Below the pieces are notes generated by a model. That model made no database searches, had not been told where the DNA came from, and was given only the letters and a program-made list of their open reading frames with translations. The position numbers and the translations under genes were made by a program. Below, piece by piece: positions 27,685 through 36,563 of a stretch of 64,000 nt of DNA (positions are counted from its first letter, which is position 1; every line of letters begins with the position of its first letter). The DNA is from JAZDFC01 sp043808235 (GTDB lineage: Bacteria; Bacteroidota; Ignavibacteria; Ignavibacteriales; Melioribacteraceae). The stretch lies in contig JAZDFC010000052.1 of assembly GCA_043808235.1 (NCBI GenBank), forward strand, positions 33,107 through 97,106. The letters are read 5' to 3'.

Positions 27685-28305
27685 TTAAATAAGAAATCGA
27701 TCCTCTAAATATTCTATGGAAACTTTCCCTTTCGAATTATCCTTGAGATTCGCTATGAAAGATTCAGCTCTATCGGAAATGACGGCACATTCTACAATAG
27801 GGCGCTTTTCAAATTTATTTATAATTTCTGTTGCTTCAAATTCCTTTAGTTGGTGATGAACCATACTTGTTAAATCATATTCAAAATTAATGCGGTAGAA
27901 TGTGTATTTTGTTTTTTCGATGAATTCTTCTGCCGACAATACTCCCAGCGCAGAATTATAATATGCTTTGCCCAGGGGTCCAACGCCAAGTTTTGTTCCG
28001 CCAAAATAACGGACGATAATTACCGCAACATTTGTTAAAGTAAAATGGTTTATCGCATTTAATATCCGAATACCGGCGGTGCCGGTGGGCTCACCGTCGT
28101 CCGAGTATTTTTCCTTACCACCGTACAATTTATATGCGTAACAGTGATGTGTGGCGTCGTAATACTTTTTCTTGATAGTCGAATAAATTTCGATAAACTG
28201 ATTCCCGGAATCAATGGGATGGGAAAGTGCGGTAAAAACCGATCCCTTTTCCTTTAATTTATACTCGCCCGGAACCGGAATAGTATTTAATTTATTTGCA
28301 TCCAT
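27685..28305 (-). CDS. YigZ/IMPACT family protein (UPF0029)
   Basis: A 206-residue protein with the typical N-terminal IMPACT fold: HHCYAYKLYGG, then KYSDDGEPTGTAGIRIL and VRYFGGTKLGVGPLGKAYYNS. The C-terminal domain of about 70 residues matches the YigZ-type ferredoxin-like extension. Related proteins are linked to translation control in eukaryotes (IMPACT/Yih1); the bacterial role is not settled. It stands 44 bases upstream of the YcaQ-like gene in the same direction, so the two may be cotranscribed. Confidence 0.92.
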   Translation of the reverse strand: MDANKLNTIPVPGEYKLKEKGSVFTALSHPIDSGNQFIEIYSTIKKKYYDATHHCYAYKLYGGKEKYSDDGEPTGTAGIRILNAINHFTLTNVAVIIVRYFGGTKLGVGPLGKAYYNSALGVLSAEEFIEKTKYTFYRINFEYDLTSMVHHQLKEFEATEIINKFEKRPIVECAVISDRAESFIANLKDNSKGKVSIEYLEDRFLI

Positions 28306-28460
28306 TTTAGTAGTTCAGAATTCCTCTATTACTCTTTAATATTAACAAATTCAGCCCGGGATATCTTCTTATAAGCCATAGTAAATTTTTTATACAAAAA
28401 AAATTGCTTTTCAGACACTCTTTAATTAAAATAAATGTTCGAACTTTGAGAAGTAATTTA

Positions 28461-31292
28461 ATGGATTTTCAGAATAAAATAATAATAAAAGGCGCTCGTG
28501 AACATAATCTCAAGAATATTGATCTTGAGATTCCGCGTGATTCTTTTACGGTGATTACCGGTCTGTCCGGGTCGGGTAAATCCTCGCTTGCTTTCGATAC
28601 AATTTATGCCGAGGGACAGCGAAGATACATTGAATCATTATCTGCCTATGCCCGCCAGTTCCTCGATATGCTTGAAAAACCGGAAGTTGATTTGATTGAA
28701 GGACTTAGTCCGGCGATTTCGATTGAGCAAAAATCCACCTCTCACAATCCGAGATCTACTGTCGGCACCGTAACTGAAATTTATGATTATCTAAGATTAC
28801 TTTTTGCACGAGTAGGTAAACCACATTGTTACAATTGCGGCAGACCGGTTGAAAAGCAAACATCCGAACAGATTCTTGATACTGCGCTTACAAACTTCCT
28901 GGATCAAAGAATCATTATTCTTGCGCCGGTTGTTCGGGGAAGGAAAGGACATTACAGAGAATTGTTTGAAGACATTTTACGCGATGGCTTTGTTCGTGTA
29001 AGAGTTGATGACGAAATATATGAATTGGAACCGGGCTTTAAAGTAGATCGTTACAAAGTGCACAATATCGAAATTGTAATTGATAGATTGAAGGTAAACC
29101 AGGACGCGTCAAACCGGTTAAGCGAATCGATAGAAGTTGCAATTAATTATGGCAACGGCAGTATCATAATAAATGATGGAAAGGAAGATTATATTTTCAG
29201 CCGCGACTTAGCGTGTATTCACTGTGGGATAAGTTACCAGGAATTAGCGCCGAATTCGTTCTCTTTCAATTCGCCATATGGTTCGTGCCCTGATTGTGAA
29301 GGGCTGGGAGAAAAAAAGGAATATGATTTATCTTTAATAATTCCCGATTGGAATAAAACAATCAATGAAGAAGGAATTGCTGCGCTTGGCAAGCCGAGAA
29401 ATATCTGGTTCTTCAATCAGCTCGAAGGAGTTGGAAAATATTTTGGATTTGATTTCGATACCAGGCTCTGCGATCTAACCGAATCGCAAAAAGAGATTTT
29501 ATTACACGGCACTAAGGAAAAAATTCCATTCAGCTATACTTTCGGCGGTGGCAAAGCAGTTCAATACATGCATAAATTCAGTGGTGTTGTTAATTACCTC
29601 AATCATTTTTACGAAAATACTTCTTCCACCAATATTCGGGATTGGGCTGAATCATTTATGAATACCATGATGTGCTCAACTTGCAATGGCGGTAGACTAA
29701 AGAAGGAATCTTTGTCGGTGACTATCGGCGGTAAAAATATTAGTCAAGTAACTGAATTATCTATTGAACGGTCAAGGGGATATTTTGAAAATTTGGAGCT
29801 GACGGGACGCGACGCAATCATCGCCAAACAAATTTTAAAAGAAATTAAAACCCGGTTGAGCTTCTTGTTAAATGTTGGTTTGGATTATCTCACATTGAAT
29901 CGGACGGCAAGAACACTATCGGGAGGGGAATCTCAAAGAATTCGGCTGGCAACTCAAATTGGATCTCAACTCGCCGGGGTGCTGTATGTGCTTGATGAAC
30001 CAAGTATCGGTTTGCATCAAAGCGATAATATAAAACTCATAAATTCATTGAAGGAATTAAGAGACCTTGGGAATACAATAATAGTGGTTGAACACGACCG
30101 CGAGACAATTGAATGTTCGGATTTTATGATTGACCTCGGTCCAAATGCGGGTGTGCATGGCGGGGAAGTTTGTTTGAGTGGTGAAACGACAAATATTATG
30201 AATTCCAAAAACGGATTGAGATCATTGACTCTACAATATTTAAAAAACAAAAAGCGGATTGAGATTCCGCAAGAAAGAAGAAAGGGCAACGGGAAGTCAA
30301 TAGAACTAAACGGAGTTACCGGAAATAATCTAGCCGGAATAAATGTACAATTTCCTTTGGGCACATTTATCGCCATCACGGGTGTTAGCGGTTCGGGTAA
30401 ATCCTCTTTGATCAACGAGACATTTGTAAAAATACTAATGCAGAAAATTTACAAATCGAAAGTTGCCCCTCTTCCTTATCAAGAAATAAAGGGACTTGAG
30501 TTTATTGATAAGGTTATTGAGATTGATCAATCCCCGATTGGAAGAACACCGCGTTCCAATCCGGCAACTTATACCGGTGTTTTTACTTATATAAGAGATT
30601 TATTTGCGCAACTGCCCGAAGCTAAAATGAGAGGCTATAAACCGGGCAGATTTAGTTTTAACGTGAAAAGCGGAAGATGCGAAGAATGTCAAGGAGACGG
30701 ACTTAAGAAAATTGAAATGAATTTTTTACCCGATGTGTACGTAACATGCGAAGTCTGCAACGGAAGAAGGTACAATCGCGAAACACTTGAGATTTTATAT
30801 CGTACTAAATCCATTGCGGATGTTCTTGATATGAGGATTGACGAAGCCCTTGAATATTTTGAAGAAATGCCGACAATAAAACGTAAAATTCAGACTTTAC
30901 ATGATGTTGGATTGGGGTATTTGAAAATCGGGCAGCAGGCAACAACTCTATCGGGCGGAGAGGCTCAGAGAGTGAAATTAGCTGCTGAGTTGAGCAAAAT
31001 AAGCACAGGTAAAACAATATATATTCTTGATGAACCGACAACGGGATTGCATTTTGAAGACGTGAGAATTCTTTTGCATGTTCTCGATAAATTAGTAGAG
31101 AAGGGAAACACAGTAATTGTAATTGAGCACAATCTGGATGTAATAAAAGTAGCTGATTACATTATTGATCTCGGTCCCGGCGGTGGCGAGCATGGTGGAA
31201 AAGTTATTGCTGTTGGTTCGCCGGAAGAGATAGTAAAAAATAAAAAAAGCATCACGGGTATGTACCTTAAAAAAGAACTTGAAAGGAAATAG
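28461..31292 (+). CDS. uvrA: Excinuclease ABC subunit A
   Basis: A 943-residue damage-recognition ATPase of nucleotide excision repair, of normal length. Two ABC ATPase halves are visible: GLSGSGKSS near 34 and GVSGSGKSS near 641, with signatures TLSGGESQRIRLA and TLSGGEAQRVKLA and Walker B LDEP in both. Zinc modules CYNCG, CIHCG/CPDC and CEEC/CEVCNGRRY are present. ATG 28461 gives the canonical start before the KGAREHNLKN block; an upstream in-frame start at 28404 adds unrelated residues. Confidence 0.98.
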   Translation: MDFQNKIIIKGAREHNLKNIDLEIPRDSFTVITGLSGSGKSSLAFDTIYAEGQRRYIESLSAYARQFLDMLEKPEVDLIEGLSPAISIEQKSTSHNPRSTVGTVTEIYDYLRLLFARVGKPHCYNCGRPVEKQTSEQILDTALTNFLDQRIIILAPVVRGRKGHYRELFEDILRDGFVRVRVDDEIYELEPGFKVDRYKVHNIEIVIDRLKVNQDASNRLSESIEVAINYGNGSIIINDGKEDYIFSRDLACIHCGISYQELAPNSFSFNSPYGSCPDCEGLGEKKEYDLSLIIPDWNKTINEEGIAALGKPRNIWFFNQLEGVGKYFGFDFDTRLCDLTESQKEILLHGTKEKIPFSYTFGGGKAVQYMHKFSGVVNYLNHFYENTSSTNIRDWAESFMNTMMCSTCNGGRLKKESLSVTIGGKNISQVTELSIERSRGYFENLELTGRDAIIAKQILKEIKTRLSFLLNVGLDYLTLNRTARTLSGGESQRIRLATQIGSQLAGVLYVLDEPSIGLHQSDNIKLINSLKELRDLGNTIIVVEHDRETIECSDFMIDLGPNAGVHGGEVCLSGETTNIMNSKNGLRSLTLQYLKNKKRIEIPQERRKGNGKSIELNGVTGNNLAGINVQFPLGTFIAITGVSGSGKSSLINETFVKILMQKIYKSKVAPLPYQEIKGLEFIDKVIEIDQSPIGRTPRSNPATYTGVFTYIRDLFAQLPEAKMRGYKPGRFSFNVKSGRCEECQGDGLKKIEMNFLPDVYVTCEVCNGRRYNRETLEILYRTKSIADVLDMRIDEALEYFEEMPTIKRKIQTLHDVGLGYLKIGQQATTLSGGEAQRVKLAAELSKISTGKTIYILDEPTTGLHFEDVRILLHVLDKLVEKGNTVIVIEHNLDVIKVADYIIDLGPGGGEHGGKVIAVGSPEEIVKNKKSITGMYLKKELERK

Positions 31293-31301
31293 CTTGACAC
31301 C

Positions 31302-31350
<49 letters not shown>

Positions 31351-31407
31351 CATCTCCAATGTATAATATAAAAACAAAAATATTGTTAGCAAAACTATTG
31401 AGGTTTT

Positions 31408-31770
31408 ATGAAAACTAAAGTGACTGAATTCAGAAATTACCGCTCGGATATGAACGATAAAATCCTGAATTGTGGTTTTAATGATTTTAAAAGATTCTTT
31501 GCGCTTGATAATAAAGCGTACCTTTCCGGAGCGCTTCCGGCTAAAACAAAGGAACTGATGGGATTGGTAGCTTCAATGGTTTTGCGATGCAACGATTGCA
31601 TTCTGTATCATCTCGATCGCTCCGTGCATGAAGGCGCTGCCCGCGAAGAATTTTACGAGACGTTCAATATCGCCTTGATAGTTGGGGGATCGATAGTAAT
31701 TCCTCACTTGCGCTTTGCAATGGAACAATTGGATATTTTATTTGCAGAGAAAAACAATGAAACAAAATAA
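31408..31770 (+). CDS. AhpD-like / carboxymuconolactone decarboxylase family protein
   Basis: A 120-residue all-helical protein with the AhpD-type redox motif RCNDCILYHLDRSVHEGA (CxxC with a His three residues later) near residue 56. Family members are thiol peroxidase partners or decarboxylases, and many single-domain members have no known substrate. There is no signal peptide, so it is cytoplasmic. Its last 14 bases overlap the next gene, an amidohydrolase, which indicates translational coupling. Confidence 0.88.
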   Translation: MKTKVTEFRNYRSDMNDKILNCGFNDFKRFFALDNKAYLSGALPAKTKELMGLVASMVLRCNDCILYHLDRSVHEGAAREEFYETFNIALIVGGSIVIPHLRFAMEQLDILFAEKNNETK

Positions 31771-33103
31771 AATTTTAATCATTCCCAAAGCAGTTGTAAC
31801 CGCAAATTCAACGGATGAAATTTTACACAAGACCGCCGTAGAAATTGAGGATGGAGTGATTATAAATATTGCTCCGGCGAACCGTTATGATCTATCCCGG
31901 TTCATCGGGGAAATTTTTCAATGCGAAAATCTTACTTTAATTCCGGGATTCATTCAAACGCATGTTCATCTCTGCCAAACGTTATTCAGAGGGATGGCGG
32001 ATGATCTTCTTCTTTTAGATTGGTTGAAAAAAAGAATTTTCCCGTACGAAAATGCTCACGATGAAAACTCTCTCCGGTTATCAGCTCAATTAGGTTTATA
32101 TGAGTTGCAGAACGGCGGTACGACTACAATTTTAGATATGGGTTCACTCAGGCATGGAGGGGTAATTTTTGATGAACTTAAAAAATCCGGTATGAGAGCT
32201 TTTGCCGGGAAATGCTTGATCGATGAAAATGATTTGTATTCAAATTTTAGCGAACCAACTGAAGTCGGTTTGAAATCTGCGTATGATCTTGCGAGACAGT
32301 ACCACAATTCGAATGGGGGAAGAATCAAATATGGATTTGCACCCAGGTTCGTACTTTCGTGCAGCGAAAAACTTTTAAAAGAGTCATATAGAATGCTCGA
32401 TGATTTCCCCGGATCGGTTTTCCACTCGCATTCTTCCGAAAATAAAACTGAAGTTGAAGCGGTAAGAATGAAGTCTGGGATGGAGAACCTGGAGTACTTT
32501 GATTCTTTGGGACTTCTCGGTACGCGAACATATCTTGCTCATTGTATTCATGTTAATGAAAAAGAAATTGCACTGCTCAAAGAAAGCGGGACAAATGTAC
32601 TTCATTGTCCTTCGGCAAACTTAAAACTTGGTTCGGGCGTTGCACCAATTCCCCGTTTTTTAAACGAGGGTATATCGGTTTCGCTCGGAGCCGATGGTCC
32701 GCCGTGTAATAACAATTTGAGTATCTTTAATGAAATGCGGCTTGCTGCGTTAATTCAAAAAGTGCAGCATGGACCAACTTCCATGGATGCAAAAACGGTA
32801 TTTAAATTAAGTAACATAAAAGCTGCACAGGCATTGCACATCGATGATGAAGTTGGAAGCATCGAAGTCGGGAAAAAAGCAGACCTTGTTTTACTAAATC
32901 TGGAAGACGCTCTTCAACCTCTTTTAGATAATTATGACAATATTTATTCTAAGATAGTTTATTCATCAACAGCATCGGTTGTGCGGGATGTGATGATTGA
33001 AGGCGAATGGGTCGTTCGGGATAGTCATTCGTTGATTTTTGATAATGAAAAAATTGCTCGGAAGGGAAAGGAAGAATTAATTAAACTACTTGAAAGGAGT
33101 TAA
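31757..33103 (+). CDS. Amidohydrolase, 5'-deoxyadenosine / MTA-SAH deaminase-like
   Basis: A 448-residue metal-dependent deaminase of the TrzN/MtaD/SsnA group. Metal ligands are visible: the HxH in QTHVHLCQTLFRGMADDL, the His of VFHSHSSEN, the His of LAHCIHV, and the Asp of SLGADGPPCNNN. The blocks DDLLLLDWLKKRIFPYE and ALIQKVQHGPTSM resemble 5'-deoxyadenosine deaminases that clear radical-SAM by-products. ATG 31757, inside the end of the previous gene, gives the family's usual N-terminus. The following rdgB gene starts directly after the stop, which supports a nucleotide salvage or clean-up role. Confidence 0.85.
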   Translation: MKQNKILIIPKAVVTANSTDEILHKTAVEIEDGVIINIAPANRYDLSRFIGEIFQCENLTLIPGFIQTHVHLCQTLFRGMADDLLLLDWLKKRIFPYENAHDENSLRLSAQLGLYELQNGGTTTILDMGSLRHGGVIFDELKKSGMRAFAGKCLIDENDLYSNFSEPTEVGLKSAYDLARQYHNSNGGRIKYGFAPRFVLSCSEKLLKESYRMLDDFPGSVFHSHSSENKTEVEAVRMKSGMENLEYFDSLGLLGTRTYLAHCIHVNEKEIALLKESGTNVLHCPSANLKLGSGVAPIPRFLNEGISVSLGADGPPCNNNLSIFNEMRLAALIQKVQHGPTSMDAKTVFKLSNIKAAQALHIDDEVGSIEVGKKADLVLLNLEDALQPLLDNYDNIYSKIVYSSTASVVRDVMIEGEWVVRDSHSLIFDNEKIARKGKEELIKLLERS

Positions 33104-33700
33104 ATGAAGAAAATTATTTTTGCAAGCGGCAACAAAGGTAAGATTAAAGAAATTAAAGATATTTTTAACGATTCCCCATTCCGGGTATATTCACTCTATG
33201 ATTTGGGAAATGTACCGGAGATTGAGGAACATGGTTCAACCTTCGAAGAGAATGCTAAAATAAAAACAGATGAAGTTTTTAGCATGTACGGTGAACCGTG
33301 TATTGCCGATGATTCAGGTTTAGTAATTGAGCAGCTCGGCAGCAGACCGGGAATCCACTCTGCCAGATACGCCGGTGAGAATTGTACATTTGACGATAAC
33401 ATAAACAAGGTATTGGCAGAGTTGGAAGATCAGCCGGAACCGCATTATGCAAGCTTTGTATCATGCGCGGTTTATTTTGACGGGAATAACTATTTAGTTT
33501 GCAATGGTGAAATCAAAGGAACACTAATTAAAAATAGGAAAGGAATATTGGGATTCGGATATGATCCGATATTTGTGCCCGAAGGATATGATATTACGAT
33601 GGCTGAAATGGATTTATCTTTGAAAAATACCATCAGCCACAGAGGCATAGCTTTTCGAAAATTAAAAGAATTGTTAATCAATATGGAGAAGAATAAATGA
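33104..33700 (+). CDS. rdgB: XTP/dITP pyrophosphatase (RdgB/HAM1)
   Basis: A 198-residue house-cleaning enzyme that hydrolyses dITP, ITP and XTP so that deaminated purines stay out of DNA and RNA. Family blocks are IIFASGNKGKIKEIKDIF, the GSTFEENAKIK motif, CIADDSGLVIEQLGSRPGIHSARYAG and GFGYDPIFVP, with SHRGIAFRKL at the end. The ATG follows the amidohydrolase stop with no gap (TAAATG), and the stop overlaps the next start by four bases. The enzyme fits the neighbouring adenosine-type deaminase, whose products are inosine-like. Confidence 0.97.
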   Translation: MKKIIFASGNKGKIKEIKDIFNDSPFRVYSLYDLGNVPEIEEHGSTFEENAKIKTDEVFSMYGEPCIADDSGLVIEQLGSRPGIHSARYAGENCTFDDNINKVLAELEDQPEPHYASFVSCAVYFDGNNYLVCNGEIKGTLIKNRKGILGFGYDPIFVPEGYDITMAEMDLSLKNTISHRGIAFRKLKELLINMEKNK

Positions 33701-34491
33701 GAAAAATATTAAATACGACTTTTTTGCTTTTGCTGATGATAGCAGCCCTTGCTTGCAGCAAGGAAGAAACTACTGATCCGATCACCGAATCGGCGATTGA
33801 TTATTATCCGGGGAATTTAACCTCATCATTTACTTACAGTACCGATACATTGAGTTCAACAGGCGGAAACGCAGCCAATGTTGGTTCGAGAGTTTCGACA
33901 TTTGATCGGAACGAGACCATTAATGGAATTCAATATATTATTCAAAAGAATGCAAGTACTGTTGGCGGTGTGCCTTTCAATTCCGAGGTAGGATTCAGAC
34001 GGACCGATACGGAAATAAATTTTGCTATCGATACGGCTGGAATTGGAGGCATGATTGATTCCGTTGCTGCGGCTTTAGGATTTCAACTTGATATTAATAT
34101 CGATTCCGAAATCAAAGTTTTCTCTTTCCCTTTGTTTGCAGGAAAAACATGGGATGCATTTAAACTTTCTGTTGGATTAATAGGGATGAGTATAAATATT
34201 ATTGAAGTAAAATCCGAATATCAAGGTCAGGAAAGCATTTCTGTTTTGGGAGGAACATCGTTAGCCGAAAAAATTAAATATACTGCAACGGTTAGAATGC
34301 CGACTTCAGTTGAGGATATTGTGAATCCTCCAACTGAAATATTTACAGCTAACGGATGGTTCGTAAAAGATGTTGGGTTAGCCAAAATAGAAGGTTCTGC
34401 CATTATTCTTCAGGCGATAAGCATTGGTGAAATTGATCTTGAGAATACGAGAGTTGTCCGCGAAACTTTAACACAGTATACTATCAAATAG
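33697..34491 (+). CDS. Predicted lipoprotein of unknown function
   Basis: A 264-residue protein with a lipoprotein signal peptide: a hydrophobic stretch and the lipobox AALAC, with the modified Cys near residue 21, followed by SKEE. The rest is beta-rich with a conserved-looking YYPGNLTSSFTY segment. It resembles the DUF-type outer-membrane lipoproteins common in Bacteroidota, but I cannot name a family. It overlaps rdgB by four bases, so it is the last gene of the operon starting at 31408, although a role in nucleotide metabolism is unlikely. A strong hairpin follows. Confidence 0.75.
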   Translation: MRKILNTTFLLLLMIAALACSKEETTDPITESAIDYYPGNLTSSFTYSTDTLSSTGGNAANVGSRVSTFDRNETINGIQYIIQKNASTVGGVPFNSEVGFRRTDTEINFAIDTAGIGGMIDSVAAALGFQLDINIDSEIKVFSFPLFAGKTWDAFKLSVGLIGMSINIIEVKSEYQGQESISVLGGTSLAEKIKYTATVRMPTSVEDIVNPPTEIFTANGWFVKDVGLAKIEGSAIILQAISIGEIDLENTRVVRETLTQYTIK

Positions 34492-34503
34492 AAATTTTTA
34501 TAG

Positions 34504-34533
34504 ATCCGGCACGGAGAAATTCCGTGGCCGGAT
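34504..34533. terminator. Terminator shared by the lipoprotein operon and ubiE/menG
   Basis: ATCCGGCACGGA pairs with TCCGTGGCCGGAT (12 bp with one bulged C) around the loop GAAAT. It stands in the 50-base gap between converging genes, flanked by T-rich sequence on both strands, so it can serve both. Confidence 0.8.
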
Positions 34534-34541
34534 TTCTAAAA

Positions 34542-35225
34542 TTATTTTTCCGCAATTACTACATGAACGATTCCAAAAGTAAGTGGATAAGTATCTACCT
34601 TTTTGAAACCGGATTTTTTCAATAAAAATGTCAAGTCAACTTTGCTGTCAAAATCATCTACCGATTCGGGAAGATATGTGTAAGCCTCTTTATCCTTTGA
34701 TATGATTCTGCCAATGAACGGGAGAATATTTTTAAAATAGAATCGATAAAATTTTCTAACCAATTTTTGCTTGGGGAGTTTAAATTCAAGAATAGTCACT
34801 TTGCCGTTATGCTTTAAGATGGAATAGAAGGAATCAAATCCTCTCCCGATATCGAAGAAATTTCTAACACCGAAAGCAACCGTTATATTAGTAAAAGTAC
34901 GGGGTTTAAATGGTATATTTTCAGCAACAGCCTGCACAGAATTTCCGTGTATCCAATCAGATTTTTCGTTAAACAACCTCAGCATATTTAAGGAAAGATC
35001 TGCTCCGAAAATTTTTCGAACTCCTTTCTTTTGGGCGGTTATAGCAAAATCGCCTGTGCCGCAGGCAACATCTAAAAGAATAGTATCCGAATTGATTCTG
35101 CTGAGTCTAAGCGCTTTTTTGCGCCAATAAATATCAACACCGGCGCTCAACAGATGATTTAAAAAATCGTACCGATGAGAGATTGAATCGAAAATTCTTT
35201 TTACACGTCTCTGTTTATTTATCAT
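34542..35225 (-). CDS. ubiE: Demethylmenaquinone methyltransferase (UbiE/MenG)
   Basis: A 227-residue SAM methyltransferase that performs the last step of menaquinone synthesis. Family signatures are visible: FDSISHRYDFLNHLLSAGVD at the N-terminus, LDVACGTGDFAI (SAM site) near residue 52, FTNITVAFGVRNF and ILEFKLPK. No other ubiquinone genes are seen, so menaquinone is the likelier product. The start at 35225 is the only sensible ATG. Confidence 0.95.
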   Translation of the reverse strand: MINKQRRVKRIFDSISHRYDFLNHLLSAGVDIYWRKKALRLSRINSDTILLDVACGTGDFAITAQKKGVRKIFGADLSLNMLRLFNEKSDWIHGNSVQAVAENIPFKPRTFTNITVAFGVRNFFDIGRGFDSFYSILKHNGKVTILEFKLPKQKLVRKFYRFYFKNILPFIGRIISKDKEAYTYLPESVDDFDSKVDLTFLLKKSGFKKVDTYPLTFGIVHVVIAEK

Positions 35226-35292
35226 AATTATTTGTTACTTGAAAAACCTTGTTCTTATTATTAAATTCAATTTGCAAAAACGGAGATTCGGA

Positions 35293-35616
35293 ATGGAAAA
35301 ATATTTAAAAGCAATCCGCGAAAATATATGCTCAATCTGTGTTGATTCCGACGAGAAAGGCGATTGCAAACTGACCGATAATGAAATATGTGCTGTTGAA
35401 TCATTCTTTCCTCAGATTTTGGAAATTGTTCACAGATCCAACGGAGAAGATTATGATGTATATACGAAAGCTTTAAAAGAAGAAGTCTGTAAAAAATGCC
35501 GCGCAAGCGAGGATGGCGAATATTGTTATTTGCGCGAAGATTCAAATTGCGCTCTCGATAGATATTTCCCGTTAATAATTGAAATAATCCAAAAAGTGGA
35601 TGCGGGAAAAATTTAA
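35293..35616 (+). CDS. Internally duplicated eight-cysteine protein, unknown function
   Basis: A 107-residue soluble protein made of two similar halves. Each contains four cysteines with identical spacing, C-x2-C-x8-C-x7-C (Cys13, 16, 25, 33 and Cys66, 69, 78, 86), followed by an FFPQILEIV / YFPLIIEII helix. Such patterns usually bind zinc or an Fe-S cluster. ATG 35293 has a good ribosome-binding site (GGAGATTCGGA); a start at 35239 adds unrelated residues. Its stop and that of the opposing PAP2 gene share the palindrome TTAA. I know of no characterised homologue. Confidence 0.85.
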   Translation: MEKYLKAIRENICSICVDSDEKGDCKLTDNEICAVESFFPQILEIVHRSNGEDYDVYTKALKEEVCKKCRASEDGEYCYLREDSNCALDRYFPLIIEIIQKVDAGKI

Positions 35617-36563
35617 TAGCTTTTATAATAATACTCCGGTTCACCTATAAATTTCATCCATTTGTTATAAATTATTCTTCCAATCCAAAGTGTGGCAATC
35701 ATAAATATAACTCCGCCAATCAAATCGATAACGTAATGATATCGTAAATAAACAGTAGAGAATATCAAAAGCGTTCCATCAGGGATAAAGAAATATCTTG
35801 ATTTAGTTTTAAATCTTATCGATAGATACATTACAAGCAGAGTCATTTGAGTATGTCCGCTTGGGAAAACATCACGCTGCACAATCAAAGCAGGATTTAA
35901 AGTGCCGGTTGGAATCGATTCCCCCGAATTAACAATTTCACGTAAGAATTTTGTAAGGAAAAGGCCGGGTAATTCCAAATCATTCGTCGCAAAATTGTGT
36001 AATGTAAAACGTGGTCCTATTGCTGGAAAAATAAAATACCCGAAGTATGAAAGGAAAAATCCAAGTACAATTATAAATGCGGCATAATTAAAATCCGAAT
36101 ATCGCTGGCTCAGAATTAATACAATGCCAAGAATTACCGGGAGAAAAAAGAATGTAGCATATACTATCTGCAGCAGTTCGGTTAGGTACGGATTGGAAAT
36201 TTTGTAAAACAATTCCGTTGGATTAGCGCCGAAAATGAATCTATCGGCAGCAATCAAAATGTAATCATAATCTCCGCCGCGGATAGGTTGAATCATAAAA
36301 TATATTTCTTTGAAAAAAAGAAATATTAATGGAACGAGATACCAGAAATGAAGTTGCGACAAAAGAATATTTTTAAGATGTTTATCGTAATATGCCAGTG
36401 TAAAAACAAAAATAATCAGTAAAGAATTAAGGAGGATATGAGTTAACCAGTTATCAACCACATTGATGAATATTAAGTTTATAATCGAAAGTATCGAAGC
36501 GAATGCAACAACTATCAAATCAGTGGCGCTAAGGTTTTTAAATAGTGGTATCAACTGCTGCAT
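35613..36563 (-). CDS. PAP2-superfamily membrane phosphatase (Aur1/IPC-synthase-like)
   Basis: A 316-residue protein with about six or seven membrane segments. The C-terminal half has the PAP2 catalytic pattern: FPSGHTQMT (His of the middle motif) and VYLRYHYVIDLIGG (Arg, His nucleophile, Asp). The RYHYxxD form with widely spaced motifs is typical of the Aur1/IPC-synthase-like branch (PAP2_3), which acts on inositol phospholipids or undecaprenyl/phosphatidate phosphates. It is coupled to mgtE (stop-start TGATG) as the last gene of the rsmA-mgtE-PAP2 unit. Substrate unknown. Confidence 0.85.
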   Translation of the reverse strand: MQQLIPLFKNLSATDLIVVAFASILSIINLIFINVVDNWLTHILLNSLLIIFVFTLAYYDKHLKNILLSQLHFWYLVPLIFLFFKEIYFMIQPIRGGDYDYILIAADRFIFGANPTELFYKISNPYLTELLQIVYATFFFLPVILGIVLILSQRYSDFNYAAFIIVLGFFLSYFGYFIFPAIGPRFTLHNFATNDLELPGLFLTKFLREIVNSGESIPTGTLNPALIVQRDVFPSGHTQMTLLVMYLSIRFKTKSRYFFIPDGTLLIFSTVYLRYHYVIDLIGGVIFMIATLWIGRIIYNKWMKFIGEPEYYYKSY

